Assembly: GCF_016213215.1 (NCBI RefSeq)
Contig: NZ_JACRAW010000058.1
Span: 1-44,528, forward strand
Length of the DNA stretch: 44,528 nt
Direction: 5' to 3'
Source of the DNA: Bradyrhizobium sp.
GTDB taxonomy: Bacteria > Pseudomonadota > Alphaproteobacteria > Rhizobiales > Xanthobacteraceae
In this document: positions 27,100 through 38,106 of the stretch, in pieces
Layout: the number at the start of each line of letters is the position of its first letter
Numbering within the stretch: position 1 is the first letter of the stretch
The notes under the pieces: model-generated
The model's input: only the letters and a program-made list of their open reading frames with translations
Told to the model about the DNA's origin: nothing
Databases searched by the model: none
Translations under genes and position numbers: made by a program

Positions 27100-28359
27100 A
27101 TGGAACTGCCGTGCCGCCTGAACCTGATGAACTGGCTGGCCAGCCAGGCGCTCACGGGCCTTCCTGAAACCGATCTGCTCCGCGGGTTCTGCGAGCGCTG
27201 CTGCGCCGAGGGACTTGGTCTGTCGCGAGGCCTGGTTTTCATCGACACGCTGCATCCGATCTATGAAGGCCGCGGCTTTCGCTGGAACGATGCGGCGACG
27301 AACGAAAGCGACGTTTTCGAATACGGTTCGACCGCCGACGGAGAGGCGGCGCAGAACTGGCGGCGGTCGGTGTTCTTCCACATGCTCGAGCACGGCCACG
27401 ACGAGATGCTGATCGACCTTTCAGGTTGCGGTGAACTCAACTTTTCCATGATCGGCGAACTGGCCGAGAAGGGCCATCGGCACCTTCTCGCCTTCGTGCA
27501 CCGGTTCGGCGAAACCGGCGCGCTCGGCCAGATGGATTGTCTGTATTCCTATTGGCTGACCCGGAAGGAGCAGGGCTTCCGGGAGGGGCAATTGGCGGCG
27601 CTGCGCGACCTCGTGCCGGTTCTCGGGCTCGCGATCAAATCCGCCCAGCAAGTCGACATTATTCGCACGCTGGGACGCGTCTATCTCGGGCGCGACGCAT
27701 CCGAGCAGGTGCTGCGCGGGCGCATCTCGCGCGGGGTGACCGAACGCATCAGCGCCGTGCTGTGGTATTCGGACCTGCGCGGTTCGACGGCGATCAGCGA
27801 AAGCATCTCACCCTCCGAGATCATTCCCTTCCTCAATGATTACGCGCAGGCCGCCATAGAGGCCATACACGATGCAGGCGGGGACGTCCTGAAGCTGATC
27901 GGCGACGGCGTGCTTGCAATCTTTGCCGGCGACGACATCGCGGCTGCGACGCGCGTCGCGTTGCGCGCTGAACATCTGTTCAGGCAGAACATCGCCGTCC
28001 TCAACGCCCGCCGCGCTGCCGACGGCCGGCTCACGACCTCGGCCTATGTCGGCCTGCATGTCGGCGAGGTCTTCTACGGCAATATCGGCAGCGAGGACCG
28101 GCTCGACTTCACGGTGATGGGGCCTGCGGTCAACGAGGTCAGCCGAATCGCCTCGATGAGCAGGTCGGTGGATCGCGAACTGCTGGTGTCCTCGGAGTTC
28201 CACGAAGGGCTTGACGCAGCGGGACGGAAGTATCTGGTTTCGACCGGCCGCTACGCGTTGCGCGGGATTGGACGGGCGCAGGATCTTTTCACGCTCGATC
28301 CTGACCTTGCCTCGGACGAGGCGGTGGTCGGCAGCTACGAGAAGTATCTTGCCCGCTGA
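27100..28359 (+). CDS. Adenylate/guanylate cyclase with N-terminal sensory region
   Basis: A 419-residue protein. The N-terminal 200 residues have no recognisable domain but lack membrane helices and look like a sensory module. The C-terminal part is a class III cyclase: metal-binding Asp in AVLWYSDLRGSTAI (about residue 224) and in KLIGDGVLAIFAGD, and the Asn/Arg pair in FTVMGPAVNEVSRIASMS. All key residues are present, so cyclic nucleotide production is likely (cAMP most probable). The start ATG at 27100 has no clear Shine-Dalgarno site. Upstream arsC is 48 bases away on the same strand, downstream usp follows after a FixK-type box. Confidence 0.88.
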   Translation: MELPCRLNLMNWLASQALTGLPETDLLRGFCERCCAEGLGLSRGLVFIDTLHPIYEGRGFRWNDAATNESDVFEYGSTADGEAAQNWRRSVFFHMLEHGHDEMLIDLSGCGELNFSMIGELAEKGHRHLLAFVHRFGETGALGQMDCLYSYWLTRKEQGFREGQLAALRDLVPVLGLAIKSAQQVDIIRTLGRVYLGRDASEQVLRGRISRGVTERISAVLWYSDLRGSTAISESISPSEIIPFLNDYAQAAIEAIHDAGGDVLKLIGDGVLAIFAGDDIAAATRVALRAEHLFRQNIAVLNARRAADGRLTTSAYVGLHVGEVFYGNIGSEDRLDFTVMGPAVNEVSRIASMSRSVDRELLVSSEFHEGLDAAGRKYLVSTGRYALRGIGRAQDLFTLDPDLASDEAVVGSYEKYLAR

Positions 28360-28370
28360 ACGCAGCCATG

Positions 28371-28384
28371 TTGATGCAGGTCAA
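28371..28384 (+). promoter_or_regulatory. FixK2/FNR/CRP-type box upstream of usp
   Basis: TTGATGCAGGTCAA matches the TTGA-N6-TCAA dyad of FNR/FixK regulators. Its centre is about 68 bases before the usp ATG, which fits an activator at around -41.5 from a start near 28419. In Bradyrhizobium FixK2 controls microoxic and anoxic genes, and universal stress genes are frequent targets. Confidence 0.55.
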
Positions 28385-28445
28385 TGCAATTCCTGATGAT
28401 CCCGTCTCAGCTTGCGAAGCAAGACGAAATGACCCGGAATGCCTC

Positions 28446-28880
28446 ATGTACAAGCACATTCTGCTTCCCACCGATGGTTCTGATTTGTCGAAGGCGGCCA
28501 TGAAACATGGCGTCGCCCTGGCGAAGACCATCGATGCCAAGGTCACGGCTCTGGTGGTGTCGACGCCGCTGCACTCGCTGGTGGTCGATCCGGGTTCGGT
28601 TTCGAAGGCGTTGGATCAGTACAAGGAACTGGTCGCCGCGCAGACGGCTAAATATCTCGAACATGTGCGCGAGGACGCCGAGCGTTCGGGCGTTCACTGC
28701 AACACCTTGTGCATCGAGCACGACAAGCCCTATGAGGCGATTGTCGACGCCGCCAAGAAATACAATTGCGATCTGGTGGTGATGGCCTCTCATGGCTTGC
28801 GGGGTGTTTCGGCCCTCCTCGGCAGCGAGACGCTGAAGGTGCTCACGCATAGTTCCGTGCCGATCCTGGTCTATCGCTAG
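28446..28880 (+). CDS. Universal stress protein (UspA family)
   Basis: A 144-residue cytoplasmic UspA-fold protein. It begins MYKHILLPTDGSDLSKAAMK, and ends with the nucleotide-binding signature VVMASHGLRGVSALLGSETL, then KVLTHSSVPILVYR. A longer in-frame start at 28368 is unlikely because it would lie within the regulatory region. The ribosome binding site is weak. A FixK-type box lies upstream, suggesting induction when oxygen is low. Its TAG overlaps, on the opposite strand, the TAG of the convergent MFS gene in a shared CTAG. Confidence 0.9.
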   Translation: MYKHILLPTDGSDLSKAAMKHGVALAKTIDAKVTALVVSTPLHSLVVDPGSVSKALDQYKELVAAQTAKYLEHVREDAERSGVHCNTLCIEHDKPYEAIVDAAKKYNCDLVVMASHGLRGVSALLGSETLKVLTHSSVPILVYR

Positions 28881-30133
28881 GCCTGTGCGGGCCGGCCGTC
28901 GCCCATCATCTGCGGCTGGCGTACCAGCGCCACCGCCGGGGAGATAAGGATCGCGACCGCCTGTGCGGCGAAGATCGCAACCGCGAGATAGAGGCACGTC
29001 TCCGCGCCATATAATCCGCCGATGATGGCACCCAGCGCCGAGCCGAGCGGGCGCGCGCCATAGCTCATGATGTTGATGGCTGATACCCGTCCGAGCAGCC
29101 CGGGCGGGGTGACCGACTGCCGTAATGTCGTCGTGGAGATGACCCACAGGATCGGTCCGGCGCCGAGCAGGAAAAAGCTGAAGCCGGCGAGCCAGGCGAT
29201 CGGCAGCAGGCTCGTGAGCGCCATCACGGCCGATGCCGCGAAGCCGGTCACCGGCCCGAGGCCGATCACGATACCAAACGGGATGCGGCGCATGACCCGG
29301 GTCGCGAGCAGCGCGCCGACGACCATGCCGATGCCGTACGTCGCCAGCGTGATGCCGACGCCGCTTGCGGACAGTCCGAGGTGCCGGACGGCGTAGGGGA
29401 CGAAGACCGCAACCAGCATGAAGAAGCCGGTGTTGAAGATGAATTGGGTCACGAACACGGGCCGCAGCAGCGCATGGTGGAACACGAAGGCTGCGCCTTC
29501 CCGGATTTCCTGCCGGATTTCCTGGAGGGAAGGCCGGCGTGGGGCCTTCGCCCGTGTCGGTTCATGGATGCCGGCCAGCAGCACGACCGCGAGAGCTGAA
29601 AGCGATGCAGCGCAGCCAAAGGCGGGTCCTGCGCCAAGCCAGCCCACCAGCGCGCCGCCGAGCGCAGGGCCACTGGCGAAGGCGAGCGTGCGCGCGAGCT
29701 CGATCCGTGCGTTGGCCGCAGGCAGCAATTCCGGACGGACCAGCGAAGGCACCAGTGCCGGTGCCGCGACGCTATAGGCCACCGTGCCGCATACGGCCGC
29801 AAAGCCCAGTGCGGCGAGGAGCGGCAGGGTCAATCCGCCCAGCAGGATCAGCAGCAGGATCGCGGCAAGCGCCGTTGCCCGAAGCGCCTCTGCGCCCGCC
29901 ATCAGCGCGCGCCGCGAGATCCGGTCGGCCAGAAGACCGGCGGGTATGGAGAACAGGACGAAGGGCAAGGTGAGGGCAGTCTGCAGCAGCCCGGTTTCGC
30001 CCTCGGCCACGCCGAGCAAAAGCACCGCGACGATGGGGGCGGCCGCGAGAGCGATTTGCTCCGCGGATTGGGCGGCGAGATTGGACCAGGCGAGGCGGCC
30101 AAAGGTGGACGGCAGGCTAAAGGTCGCTAACAT
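28877..30133 (-). CDS. MFS exporter (EntS/DUF894-like)
   Basis: A 418-residue major facilitator with about twelve helices. Motifs: GLLADRISRRALM after helix 2, and PALVPSLVRPELLPAANARI, which resembles the EntS-like / Pfam MFS_3 group of exporters. The start ATG at 30133 (MLATFSLPSTFGRLAWSNL) gives a typical N-terminus. The stop shares a CTAG with the end of the usp gene. It is divergent from mntH across 159 bases. Substrate unknown; EntS-like members export siderophores or drugs. Confidence 0.83.
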   Translation of the reverse strand: MLATFSLPSTFGRLAWSNLAAQSAEQIALAAAPIVAVLLLGVAEGETGLLQTALTLPFVLFSIPAGLLADRISRRALMAGAEALRATALAAILLLILLGGLTLPLLAALGFAAVCGTVAYSVAAPALVPSLVRPELLPAANARIELARTLAFASGPALGGALVGWLGAGPAFGCAASLSALAVVLLAGIHEPTRAKAPRRPSLQEIRQEIREGAAFVFHHALLRPVFVTQFIFNTGFFMLVAVFVPYAVRHLGLSASGVGITLATYGIGMVVGALLATRVMRRIPFGIVIGLGPVTGFAASAVMALTSLLPIAWLAGFSFFLLGAGPILWVISTTTLRQSVTPPGLLGRVSAINIMSYGARPLGSALGAIIGGLYGAETCLYLAVAIFAAQAVAILISPAVALVRQPQMMGDGRPAQA

Positions 30134-30246
30134 GGCGAATTCCCGGTTGGTCGTGCAGGCGCCATTGTCCCGGCTTGCGGACGCAAACCCACCCGCTTCC
30201 TGACCTAAATCCGGGGGACCGAGGGGGAGTGGGTATCTAGATGCAG

Positions 30247-30263
30247 TTGCAAATTAGTTGCAA
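30247..30263. promoter_or_regulatory. Mur/Fur-type operator upstream of mntH
   Basis: TTGCAAATTAGTTGCAA is a perfect dyad (TTGCAA-N5-TTGCAA), ending 29 bases before the mntH ATG. It resembles the Mur-responsive motif of alphaproteobacteria, and Mur is known to repress mntH with manganese in Bradyrhizobium. Assignment is by resemblance only. Confidence 0.6.
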
Positions 30264-30292
30264 GAAAGGAAGTTTTGCGTCATCCTGACCAC

Positions 30293-31672
30293 ATGGACGC
30301 CCAATCCACTGATTTTCACCCTGAAATGGCCCGCTCGCCGGATGCCGGTGCTGCCACGCGGGGGTGGCGCAGGGAGCGGACGGTCCCTTCACTCGCCGAC
30401 GTCTACGGCTCGGTGCGCACGGCGAAGGGTGGGTCGTTGTGGCGCAAGCTCCTGGCGTTCCTCGGCCCGGGCTATCTCGTCGCCGTCGGCTACATGGACC
30501 CGGGGAACTGGGCCACGTCTCTCGCGGGCGGCTCGAAGTTCGGCTATTCGCTGCTGACCGTCGCGCTCCTGTCCAACATCATGGCGATCGTGCTGCAGTC
30601 GCTGTGCACGCGGCTTGGCGTCGGCGCGGGCCGCGACCTCGCGCAGGCCTGCCGGGATTCGTTTCCGCGCTGGGTAAGCTGGCCGCTGTGGCTGTCAGCG
30701 GAAGTCGCCATCACCGCAACCGACCTTGCGGAAGTGATCGGCACGGCGATCGGTCTCAATCTCCTGTTCCACATTCCGCTCGAGATCGGCGTCATCATCA
30801 CCGCGGCCGACGTATTCCTCGTGCTCGCGCTGCAGGCCTTCGGCTTCCGCTGGATCGAAGCGTTCGTCGTGGCCATGCTGGCCGTGATTGCGGCCTGTTT
30901 TGCGGTGCAGATCGCTTTGGCTGATCCCGATTGGGGCGGCGTGCTGCGCGGCTTTGCGCCGACGTCCGAAATCCTCGCCAATCGCGAGATGCTGTATCTG
31001 GCGCTCGGCATTCTCGGCGCGACCGTGATGCCGCACAACCTCTACCTCCATTCGGGCCTGGTGCAGACGCGCGGCTACGGCGAGACCGTTCAGGAAAAGC
31101 GCGAGGCGATCAAGCTCGCCACCATCGATTCCACGATCGCGCTGTGCTTTGCCCTCATCATCAACGCCTCGATCCTGATCCTGGCGGCGGCGACGTTCCA
31201 TAATTCCGGTCAGACCGATGTCGCAGAACTTGAGCAGGCACATAGCTTTCTGCAGCCGCTCCTGGGCTCGGCAGTTGCGCCGACGCTGTTCGCGATCGCG
31301 CTGCTGTGCTGCGGCCTGAACTCCACCATCACCGCGACGCTGGCGGGCCAGATCGTGATGGAGGGTTTTCTGGATCTGCGGATTTCGCCCTGGCTCCGTC
31401 GTCTGACGACGCGAATGATCGCCATTCTGCCGGCCGTGGTCGTGACGATCTGGGCCGGTGAGAAGGCAACCGGTCAGTTGTTGATCCTGAGCCAGGTCGT
31501 GCTCAGCCTGCAATTGCCCTTCGCCGTGGTGCCGCTGGTGATGTTTACGGCCAGCCGCAGCAAGATGGGGCAGTTCGTCGCCCCGCGTTGGCTCACCGCT
31601 TTCGCCGCAGTGATCGCGGCGGTGATCATCGCGCTGAACGCGAAGCTGGTGTTCGATTTCGTAGCGGGTTGA
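30293..31672 (+). CDS. mntH: Nramp-family Mn2+/H+ symporter
   Basis: A 459-residue Nramp transporter that imports manganese. It has the helix 1 metal-site motif [15 protein letters not shown] and the helix 6 motif [17 protein letters not shown]. About eleven hydrophobic helices and normal length, with an extra hydrophilic N-terminus of about 45 residues. The frame is open from a TTG at 30275, but AAGGAAG (30266-30272) would be too close to that; the ATG at 30293 is used, with no perfect Shine-Dalgarno. A Mur-type dyad upstream fits manganese control. Confidence 0.95.
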   Translation: MDAQSTDFHPEMARSPDAGAATRGWRRERTVPSLADVYGSVRTAKGGSLWRKLLAFLGPGYLVAVGYMDPGNWATSLAGGSKFGYSLLTVALLSNIMAIVLQSLCTRLGVGAGRDLAQACRDSFPRWVSWPLWLSAEVAITATDLAEVIGTAIGLNLLFHIPLEIGVIITAADVFLVLALQAFGFRWIEAFVVAMLAVIAACFAVQIALADPDWGGVLRGFAPTSEILANREMLYLALGILGATVMPHNLYLHSGLVQTRGYGETVQEKREAIKLATIDSTIALCFALIINASILILAAATFHNSGQTDVAELEQAHSFLQPLLGSAVAPTLFAIALLCCGLNSTITATLAGQIVMEGFLDLRISPWLRRLTTRMIAILPAVVVTIWAGEKATGQLLILSQVVLSLQLPFAVVPLVMFTASRSKMGQFVAPRWLTAFAAVIAAVIIALNAKLVFDFVAG

Positions 31673-31686
31673 ACAGGATTGACGCG

Positions 31687-31710
31687 AATGGCGAGGACTT
31701 GATCGCCATT
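31687..31710. terminator. Bidirectional terminator between mntH and bpt
   Basis: AATGGCGA (31687-31694) pairs perfectly with TCGCCATT (31703-31710) around an eight-base loop. It lies between the convergent stops of mntH (31672) and bpt (31725). The flanking T content is low, so the strength is uncertain. Confidence 0.5.
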
Positions 31711-31724
31711 TGCTGCTCCTTCAA

Positions 31725-32501
31725 CTAGTCCTGCGGTTCGGAGGCGATGTCGCCCGAGGCGTCGACGCGCAGCCAGCCCGAGGGCGCAAGCCTCTGCTGC
31801 GGCAGGAAGCGCGCCTTGTAGTCCATCTTCTTCGAGCCCTCGATCCAGTAGCCGAGATAGACGTATGGCAGGCCCTGTCGCCGGGCCCGGGCGATGTGGT
31901 CGAGGATCATGAAAGTGCCGAGGGAGCGGTCGACCAGCGTCGGATCGAAGAACGAATAGACCATCGACAACCCGTCGCTGAGCACGTCGGTCAGCGCCAC
32001 CCCGACCAGTTCCTCGCCGCGTCCGGTGATGCCGCTGTCGGGGCCGCGACGGCGGTACTCGATGATCCTGGTCTCGACATGGGTGTCCTCGACCATCATC
32101 GCGTAGTCGAGCACGGTCATGTCGGCCATGCCGCCGTGACGATGCCGTGCATCGAGATAGCTACGAAACACCGAGTATTGCTCCGAGGTCGGAACCGCGC
32201 TGCGCTGCTCGCCGATGATGTCGGCGTTATGCGCCAGGACCTTGCGGAAGCTGCGGGACGGGCGGAACTCGTTGGCGATCACGCGCACCGAAACGCAGGC
32301 GCGGCATTGGTCGCACGCAGGACGATAGGCGATCGATTGGCTGCGCCGGAAACCGCCATGGGTGAGAAGGTCGTTGAGGTCTCCGGCGCGATCGCCGACC
32401 AGATGCGTGAACACCTTGCGCTCATGCCGCCCGGGCAGATACGGGCAAGGCGAGGGCGCCGTAAGGTAAAACTGTGGGGTGTCGCGCGAGTGTTGGGTCA
32501 A
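31725..32501 (-). CDS. bpt: Aspartate/glutamate leucyltransferase (Bpt, ATE-like)
   Basis: A 258-residue N-degron enzyme that transfers leucine from Leu-tRNA to proteins with N-terminal Asp or Glu, feeding them to ClpS/ClpAP. It begins [20 protein letters not shown] and contains the cysteine cluster [12 protein letters not shown] and the C-terminal [20 protein letters not shown] and [17 protein letters not shown]. The start is a TTG at 32501, giving the family N-terminus (L/MTQHSRD); an upstream TTG at 32531 only adds a non-conserved stretch. GGAGG lies 13 bases upstream of the chosen start. No ClpS or tRNA genes are nearby; RDD and hemB lie upstream on the same strand. Confidence 0.9.
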   Translation of the reverse strand: MTQHSRDTPQFYLTAPSPCPYLPGRHERKVFTHLVGDRAGDLNDLLTHGGFRRSQSIAYRPACDQCRACVSVRVIANEFRPSRSFRKVLAHNADIIGEQRSAVPTSEQYSVFRSYLDARHRHGGMADMTVLDYAMMVEDTHVETRIIEYRRRGPDSGITGRGEELVGVALTDVLSDGLSMVYSFFDPTLVDRSLGTFMILDHIARARRQGLPYVYLGYWIEGSKKMDYKARFLPQQRLAPSGWLRVDASGDIASEPQD

Positions 32502-32574
32502 GGGATGTCGTCGGCCTCCGGAGCGAAGCAACGAGCAGCATCGCGCTCCGAAGGGTGTTGGTCAATTGGTTCGC

Positions 32575-33123
32575 TCAATAAGGGCGCGCGGCCTGTGCAA
32601 TCGTGGAACGGACCGAGTTGTTGACGACGACGGTTCCCACCACAATGTCATGCAGCAGCCGGCGACGCGCGTTGAACAGCCCGACCAGAAGAACGAACGG
32701 CGTCAGCACGGATACCGAGATCCAGAACAGCACTGCGTGCATCGCGCCGAGCACGAAGTACCCGGGCGCGCCGTACCAGGTGCGCACTTCCAGGTCCATC
32801 AGGCGCATGCCGAGCGTCGCCGAATGAGGCCCGCCGATGCAGGCGCCGTAGTAGACCACGGCCCAGATCACCGACGCCGGTGACACCAGCCAGAACAGTA
32901 CCCAGCCGAGACCGAGGGTCACCAGGCCAAATACGCCGATGAACAGGACGGCGAGGATCACCGGTACTGCGAGCACGAGCACGTCGATGAAGAAGGCGAT
33001 CACGCGCCGGGTCACCACGCCGCGAAACAATTCCGGCTGCAGGTAAGGATCGAACGCATGCGGCGGGACGCCGCCGTCGTTGCGCCACGCACCGCCCGTA
33101 TTACCCTGATCCGAATATGACAT
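32575..33123 (-). CDS. RDD family membrane protein
   Basis: A 182-residue protein with an RDD domain: an Arg-containing first helix start (VVTRRVIAFFIDVLVLAVPV) and conserved acidic residues in the helix and at LHDIVVGTVVV. There are about four hydrophobic helices. Start ATG at 33123 (MSYSDQGN) has GGAGG seven bases upstream. RDD proteins are of uncertain function, some linked to sodium or osmolyte transport. It lies 139 bases after hemB and 73 bases before bpt on the minus strand, possibly one transcript. Confidence 0.85.
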   Translation of the reverse strand: MSYSDQGNTGGAWRNDGGVPPHAFDPYLQPELFRGVVTRRVIAFFIDVLVLAVPVILAVLFIGVFGLVTLGLGWVLFWLVSPASVIWAVVYYGACIGGPHSATLGMRLMDLEVRTWYGAPGYFVLGAMHAVLFWISVSVLTPFVLLVGLFNARRRLLHDIVVGTVVVNNSVRSTIAQAARPY

Positions 33124-33261
33124 CGTTGGTCCTCCCGACCGTTCGGTCGCCAACAGGACATGGGAACCGCCTGAGCGGTTGCAAGAGCCAACGGAGATTA
33201 CCGAACGGCAACATTGGGGGTGAGCTATCGCGTTGCCGGCTTGCGCCGGGGCGACGAGACT

Positions 33262-34464
<1,203 letters not shown>

Positions 34465-34490
34465 TCAATGCCCAGCGAGCCGCGACGAGC

Positions 34491-34949
34491 ATGTCTGATA
34501 CCTCCCGCGAGTCCGCCCGGGACGGCGCCATTTCGATGGGTGCCATCGCGTCCGAGCGCACCGAGCTCGACGAGAACGTCTGGACGCGGCGTCTTGTTCT
34601 GTTCCTGCGCGTGATGGCCGTGCTTTCCATCGCCAAGGGACTCTATCACTGGGCGCAGGTGACCGGCTTCATCGGCGGCGAGGACGAGGCGTTCGAAAAC
34701 CAGTCGCTGGCCTGGCAGGCTGCGACGATCTATTTCGCTGTGATCGAACTCGTCGCAGCGGTCGGCCTGTGGCTCGCGACGCCATGGGGCGCGGTGGTGT
34801 GGCTGACGACGGTTGTGTCGATGGCTGTCATCGAGCTGATGTTTCCGGGCATCTACGGTGGCAGCCTGATCGTGGTGGTGATCGAGGCGGTGATGCTTGC
34901 CGCCTATCTTGGGCTCGCCTGGATGGCAGCACGCGAGCGCCCGCCGTAG
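34491..34949 (+). CDS. DUF6163-like membrane protein
   Basis: A 152-residue protein with a hydrophilic N-terminus (about 30 residues) and four hydrophobic segments (VLFLRVMAVLSIAKGLYHW, AATIYFAVIELVAAVGLWL, VVWLTTVVSMAVIELMFPG, LIVVVIEAVMLAAYLGLAW). I associate this layout with DUF6163 proteins of Rhizobiales; function unknown. The ATG at 34491 has no strong Shine-Dalgarno site. It is divergent from hemB and is followed by a 348-base gap before the MarR-type regulator. Confidence 0.7.
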   Translation: MSDTSRESARDGAISMGAIASERTELDENVWTRRLVLFLRVMAVLSIAKGLYHWAQVTGFIGGEDEAFENQSLAWQAATIYFAVIELVAAVGLWLATPWGAVVWLTTVVSMAVIELMFPGIYGGSLIVVVIEAVMLAAYLGLAWMAARERPP

Positions 34950-35297
34950 CAGGGCGCGCACGGTTCCTAAAATTTTCATCGATTTTCGCGGTAATCCTTT
35001 GCACACCGTAAGCGGTTTGCCACATCCCTTACGTGGATGTTTCCAGGCGTGGCGGAGCTGTTTTGGAATGCGACACGGCGCGCGGCCAAAACGTGAACAG
35101 CGCGCTCTCACCGTGAAGGAACTATTGCCATAAGTGCTTGCGCTGCAGGCTTAATCAGCGATTCACTGTCTTAAATTCATGATGTCTTTATTGTCTTATT
35201 TAAGCTGATCTTCAAACCGCCCCTTTAAGTTGCGGCTATCAGGCGGGACCAAAGTTTCGTCGAATAAGTCGATAAAAACGACAACAGGGGAAGTGTC
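34950..35297. other. Regulatory intergenic region upstream of the ldtR-like gene
   Basis: No gene seen. Small stem-loops occur at 35005-35016 (ACCG/CGGT) and 35022-35040 (ACATCC/GGATGT). From 35140 to 35290 the sequence is markedly AT-rich, as expected of a promoter. The repeats in it are listed separately. Confidence 0.45.
35167..35197 (+). promoter_or_regulatory. Triple TGTCTT motif upstream of the ldtR-like gene
   Basis: TGTCTT occurs three times, at 35167-35172, 35183-35188 and 35192-35197, within an AT-rich block about 100 bases before the start codon. It may be a binding array for autoregulation by the MarR-type protein or by another regulator. Confidence 0.35.
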
Positions 35298-35813
35298 ATG
35301 ATGAAAGCCGTCGCAACTGCGGCAGAGAGCGCCGAACGCGCCAGCAGCCAGGGTTCGGTGCAGTCGCTTTATCTGGAAGCGTTGACGTTGGTGGAGCGGC
35401 TGCATCGCCGCCTGCTCGACGTCATCAAGGACGAATTCGATCGACGCGGCCGCGCCGACATCAACTCGGTGCAGGCGCTGCTGCTGTACAACATCGGCGA
35501 CAAGGAACTGACGGCCGGCGAATTGCGCACGCGCGGCTACTATCTGGGCTCCAACGTCTCCTACAACCTGAAGAAGCTCGTCGAGCTCGGATTCCTCGAT
35601 CATCAGCGCTCGCGCGTAGATCGCCGTTCGGTTCGCATCCGCCTGACCCCGCAGGGCCAGGAGATCCGTCGCATCGTCGATGCGCTCTATCAGAAGCACG
35701 TCAAGACGGTCGAACAGGTCGGTGGCATTTCGAGCGAGGAATTCTCCACGCTGAACAAGTCGCTGCATCGCCTCGAACGGTTCTGGACCGACCAGATCCT
35801 GTACCGGCTGTGA
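35298..35813 (+). CDS. ldtR: MarR-family winged-helix regulator, LdtR-like
   Basis: A 171-residue transcription factor: a helical N-terminus, a winged helix (INSVQALLLYNIGDKELTAG, then ELRTRGYYLGSNVSYNLKKL, then VELGFLDHQRSRVDRRSVRI) and a C-terminal dimerisation helix. It resembles LdtR of Rhizobiales, which activates L,D-transpeptidase genes and affects cell-wall and osmotic stress tolerance; the name is by resemblance. AGGGGAAG precedes the ATG at 35298; a second ATG at 35301 is possible. Two strong hairpins follow its stop, so it is probably monocistronic. Confidence 0.78.
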   Translation: MMKAVATAAESAERASSQGSVQSLYLEALTLVERLHRRLLDVIKDEFDRRGRADINSVQALLLYNIGDKELTAGELRTRGYYLGSNVSYNLKKLVELGFLDHQRSRVDRRSVRIRLTPQGQEIRRIVDALYQKHVKTVEQVGGISSEEFSTLNKSLHRLERFWTDQILYRL

Positions 35814-35834
35814 GCGCTTGAATGAACAGGGGCA

Positions 35835-35923
35835 ACCGGCCTGAACAGGGGCCGGTCGCCTCTCAAGAACTGACCTTCCCCGGAGCGCGCACCGGCCGGG
35901 TTCCCCGGCTTGGTGCGTTTCCC
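35835..35923 (+). terminator. Tandem hairpins, terminator of the ldtR-like gene
   Basis: First hairpin: ACCGGCC (35835-35841) with GGCCGGT (35850-35856). Second: CGCACC (35888-35893) with GGTGCG (35912-35917), enclosing GCCGGG (35895-35900) with CCCGGC (35904-35909), followed by TTTCCC. The second has the form of an intrinsic terminator. Confidence 0.6.
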
Positions 35924-36011
35924 ATCTCGCGCTTGCGAAAATTCGGCTTCGCTTTGGAACTTGATCCTGCGTTCCGGCTTTCTAACGGGCCGTACCGGAG
36001 GATCTTGAGCC

Positions 36012-36233
36012 ATGCTCGTCGAGCGCGGAATGCAGGTGATGAATGTGGAAGTGGTGGGCGAAGCCTATGCGATCGCCTCGAATTACTTGCGCCGCACCGG
36101 AGCCATCCCAGACAGTCTCGTCACGAGCGAACGGCTGATGGAGATCATCGTGCAGATGTTCCAGCGCGGCGAGTTCAACAAGCTCAGGCTGGCCAACAAG
36201 GCCATCGCGAAATACCAGGCCCAGCTTGCCTGA
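36012..36233 (+). CDS. Small conserved-looking protein (73 aa), unknown
   Basis: GGAGG at 35997-36001 lies ten bases before the ATG. The product (MLVERGMQVMNVEVVGEAYA... to KYQAQLA) is helical and soluble, with no membrane segment or known motif. Codon use is like neighbouring genes. I do not recognise a family. It is followed after 35 bases by another 73-residue ORF on the same strand, and both lie between ldtR and glyA. Confidence 0.62.
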   Translation: MLVERGMQVMNVEVVGEAYAIASNYLRRTGAIPDSLVTSERLMEIIVQMFQRGEFNKLRLANKAIAKYQAQLA

Positions 36234-36268
36234 TTGCGAGCACGGTCGCTGTCAACCAGAGGGGTGCC

Positions 36269-36490
36269 ATGCAAGCCGCCATCGATCGCATCATGCAGAC
36301 GTATGACCTCATGGCGAACCGCTCTCAGGCCGCGAGCGACGAAGCGCGCGCCAAGGTGACCGCCTATCTGACGACCTTGGTCGAAGGTGGCGAAAAGGAC
36401 GTCCATCGCCTGACGATCTGCGGCCTGACCTATCTGCGTCAGCTCGACGGCAGCTACGATCCGGTCAAGGCGGGGTACACGGGGTTGTAA
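36269..36490 (+). CDS. Small protein (73 aa), unknown
   Basis: The ATG at 36269 is preceded by GAGGGG. It encodes MQAAIDRIMQTYDLMANRSQ, a helical middle (ARAKVTAYLTTLVEGGEKDV) and ends LDGSYDPVKAGYTGL. No recognised motif. The same frame is open far upstream (to 35822), but without a start site or family support. Equal in length to the preceding ORF but not visibly related in sequence. Likely co-transcribed with it. Confidence 0.6.
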   Translation: MQAAIDRIMQTYDLMANRSQAASDEARAKVTAYLTTLVEGGEKDVHRLTICGLTYLRQLDGSYDPVKAGYTGL

Positions 36491-36784
36491 GGCAGGCGCC
36501 ACCGACGGTCATGTTCCGGCCAGTGCCGAGGTTGCATGGCGGGTACTACCGTGTGGCGCGCACCGGCAATGGTGGGTATCGCCAAGCCGGGTACGGAACG
36601 AGGCGCCCATCGCGGGGACTGCTGCGTTTCCCGCCGTCCCCACAACATCTTGAAAAAATCAGCTCTCTACCGCAAATGCTTGGCCGGCGCGGTGCTTTGT
36701 GATAAGTCCCGCGGACCGCTTCCGACCGCCACCAAAGACCCCCGTAGCCCACCCAAGAGGCTGCGGCGGTGGAGATATTCGCTG
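36491..36784. other. Leader region upstream of glyA
   Basis: About 290 bases without a supportable gene; an open frame from 36536 merges into glyA but has no family similarity before 36785. A promoter must lie here, yet no clear -35/-10 pair was found. I looked for a glycine, SAM or folate riboswitch fold and could not support one by eye. Confidence 0.35.
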
Positions 36785-38092
<1,308 letters not shown>

Positions 38093-38106
38093 GGATTTGA
38101 GGGCGG

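Noticed and set aside
36491..36784. Riboswitch upstream of glyA
   Set aside because: glyA is sometimes controlled by riboswitches, but I could not build a conserved core of a glycine, SAM or folate aptamer from this sequence.
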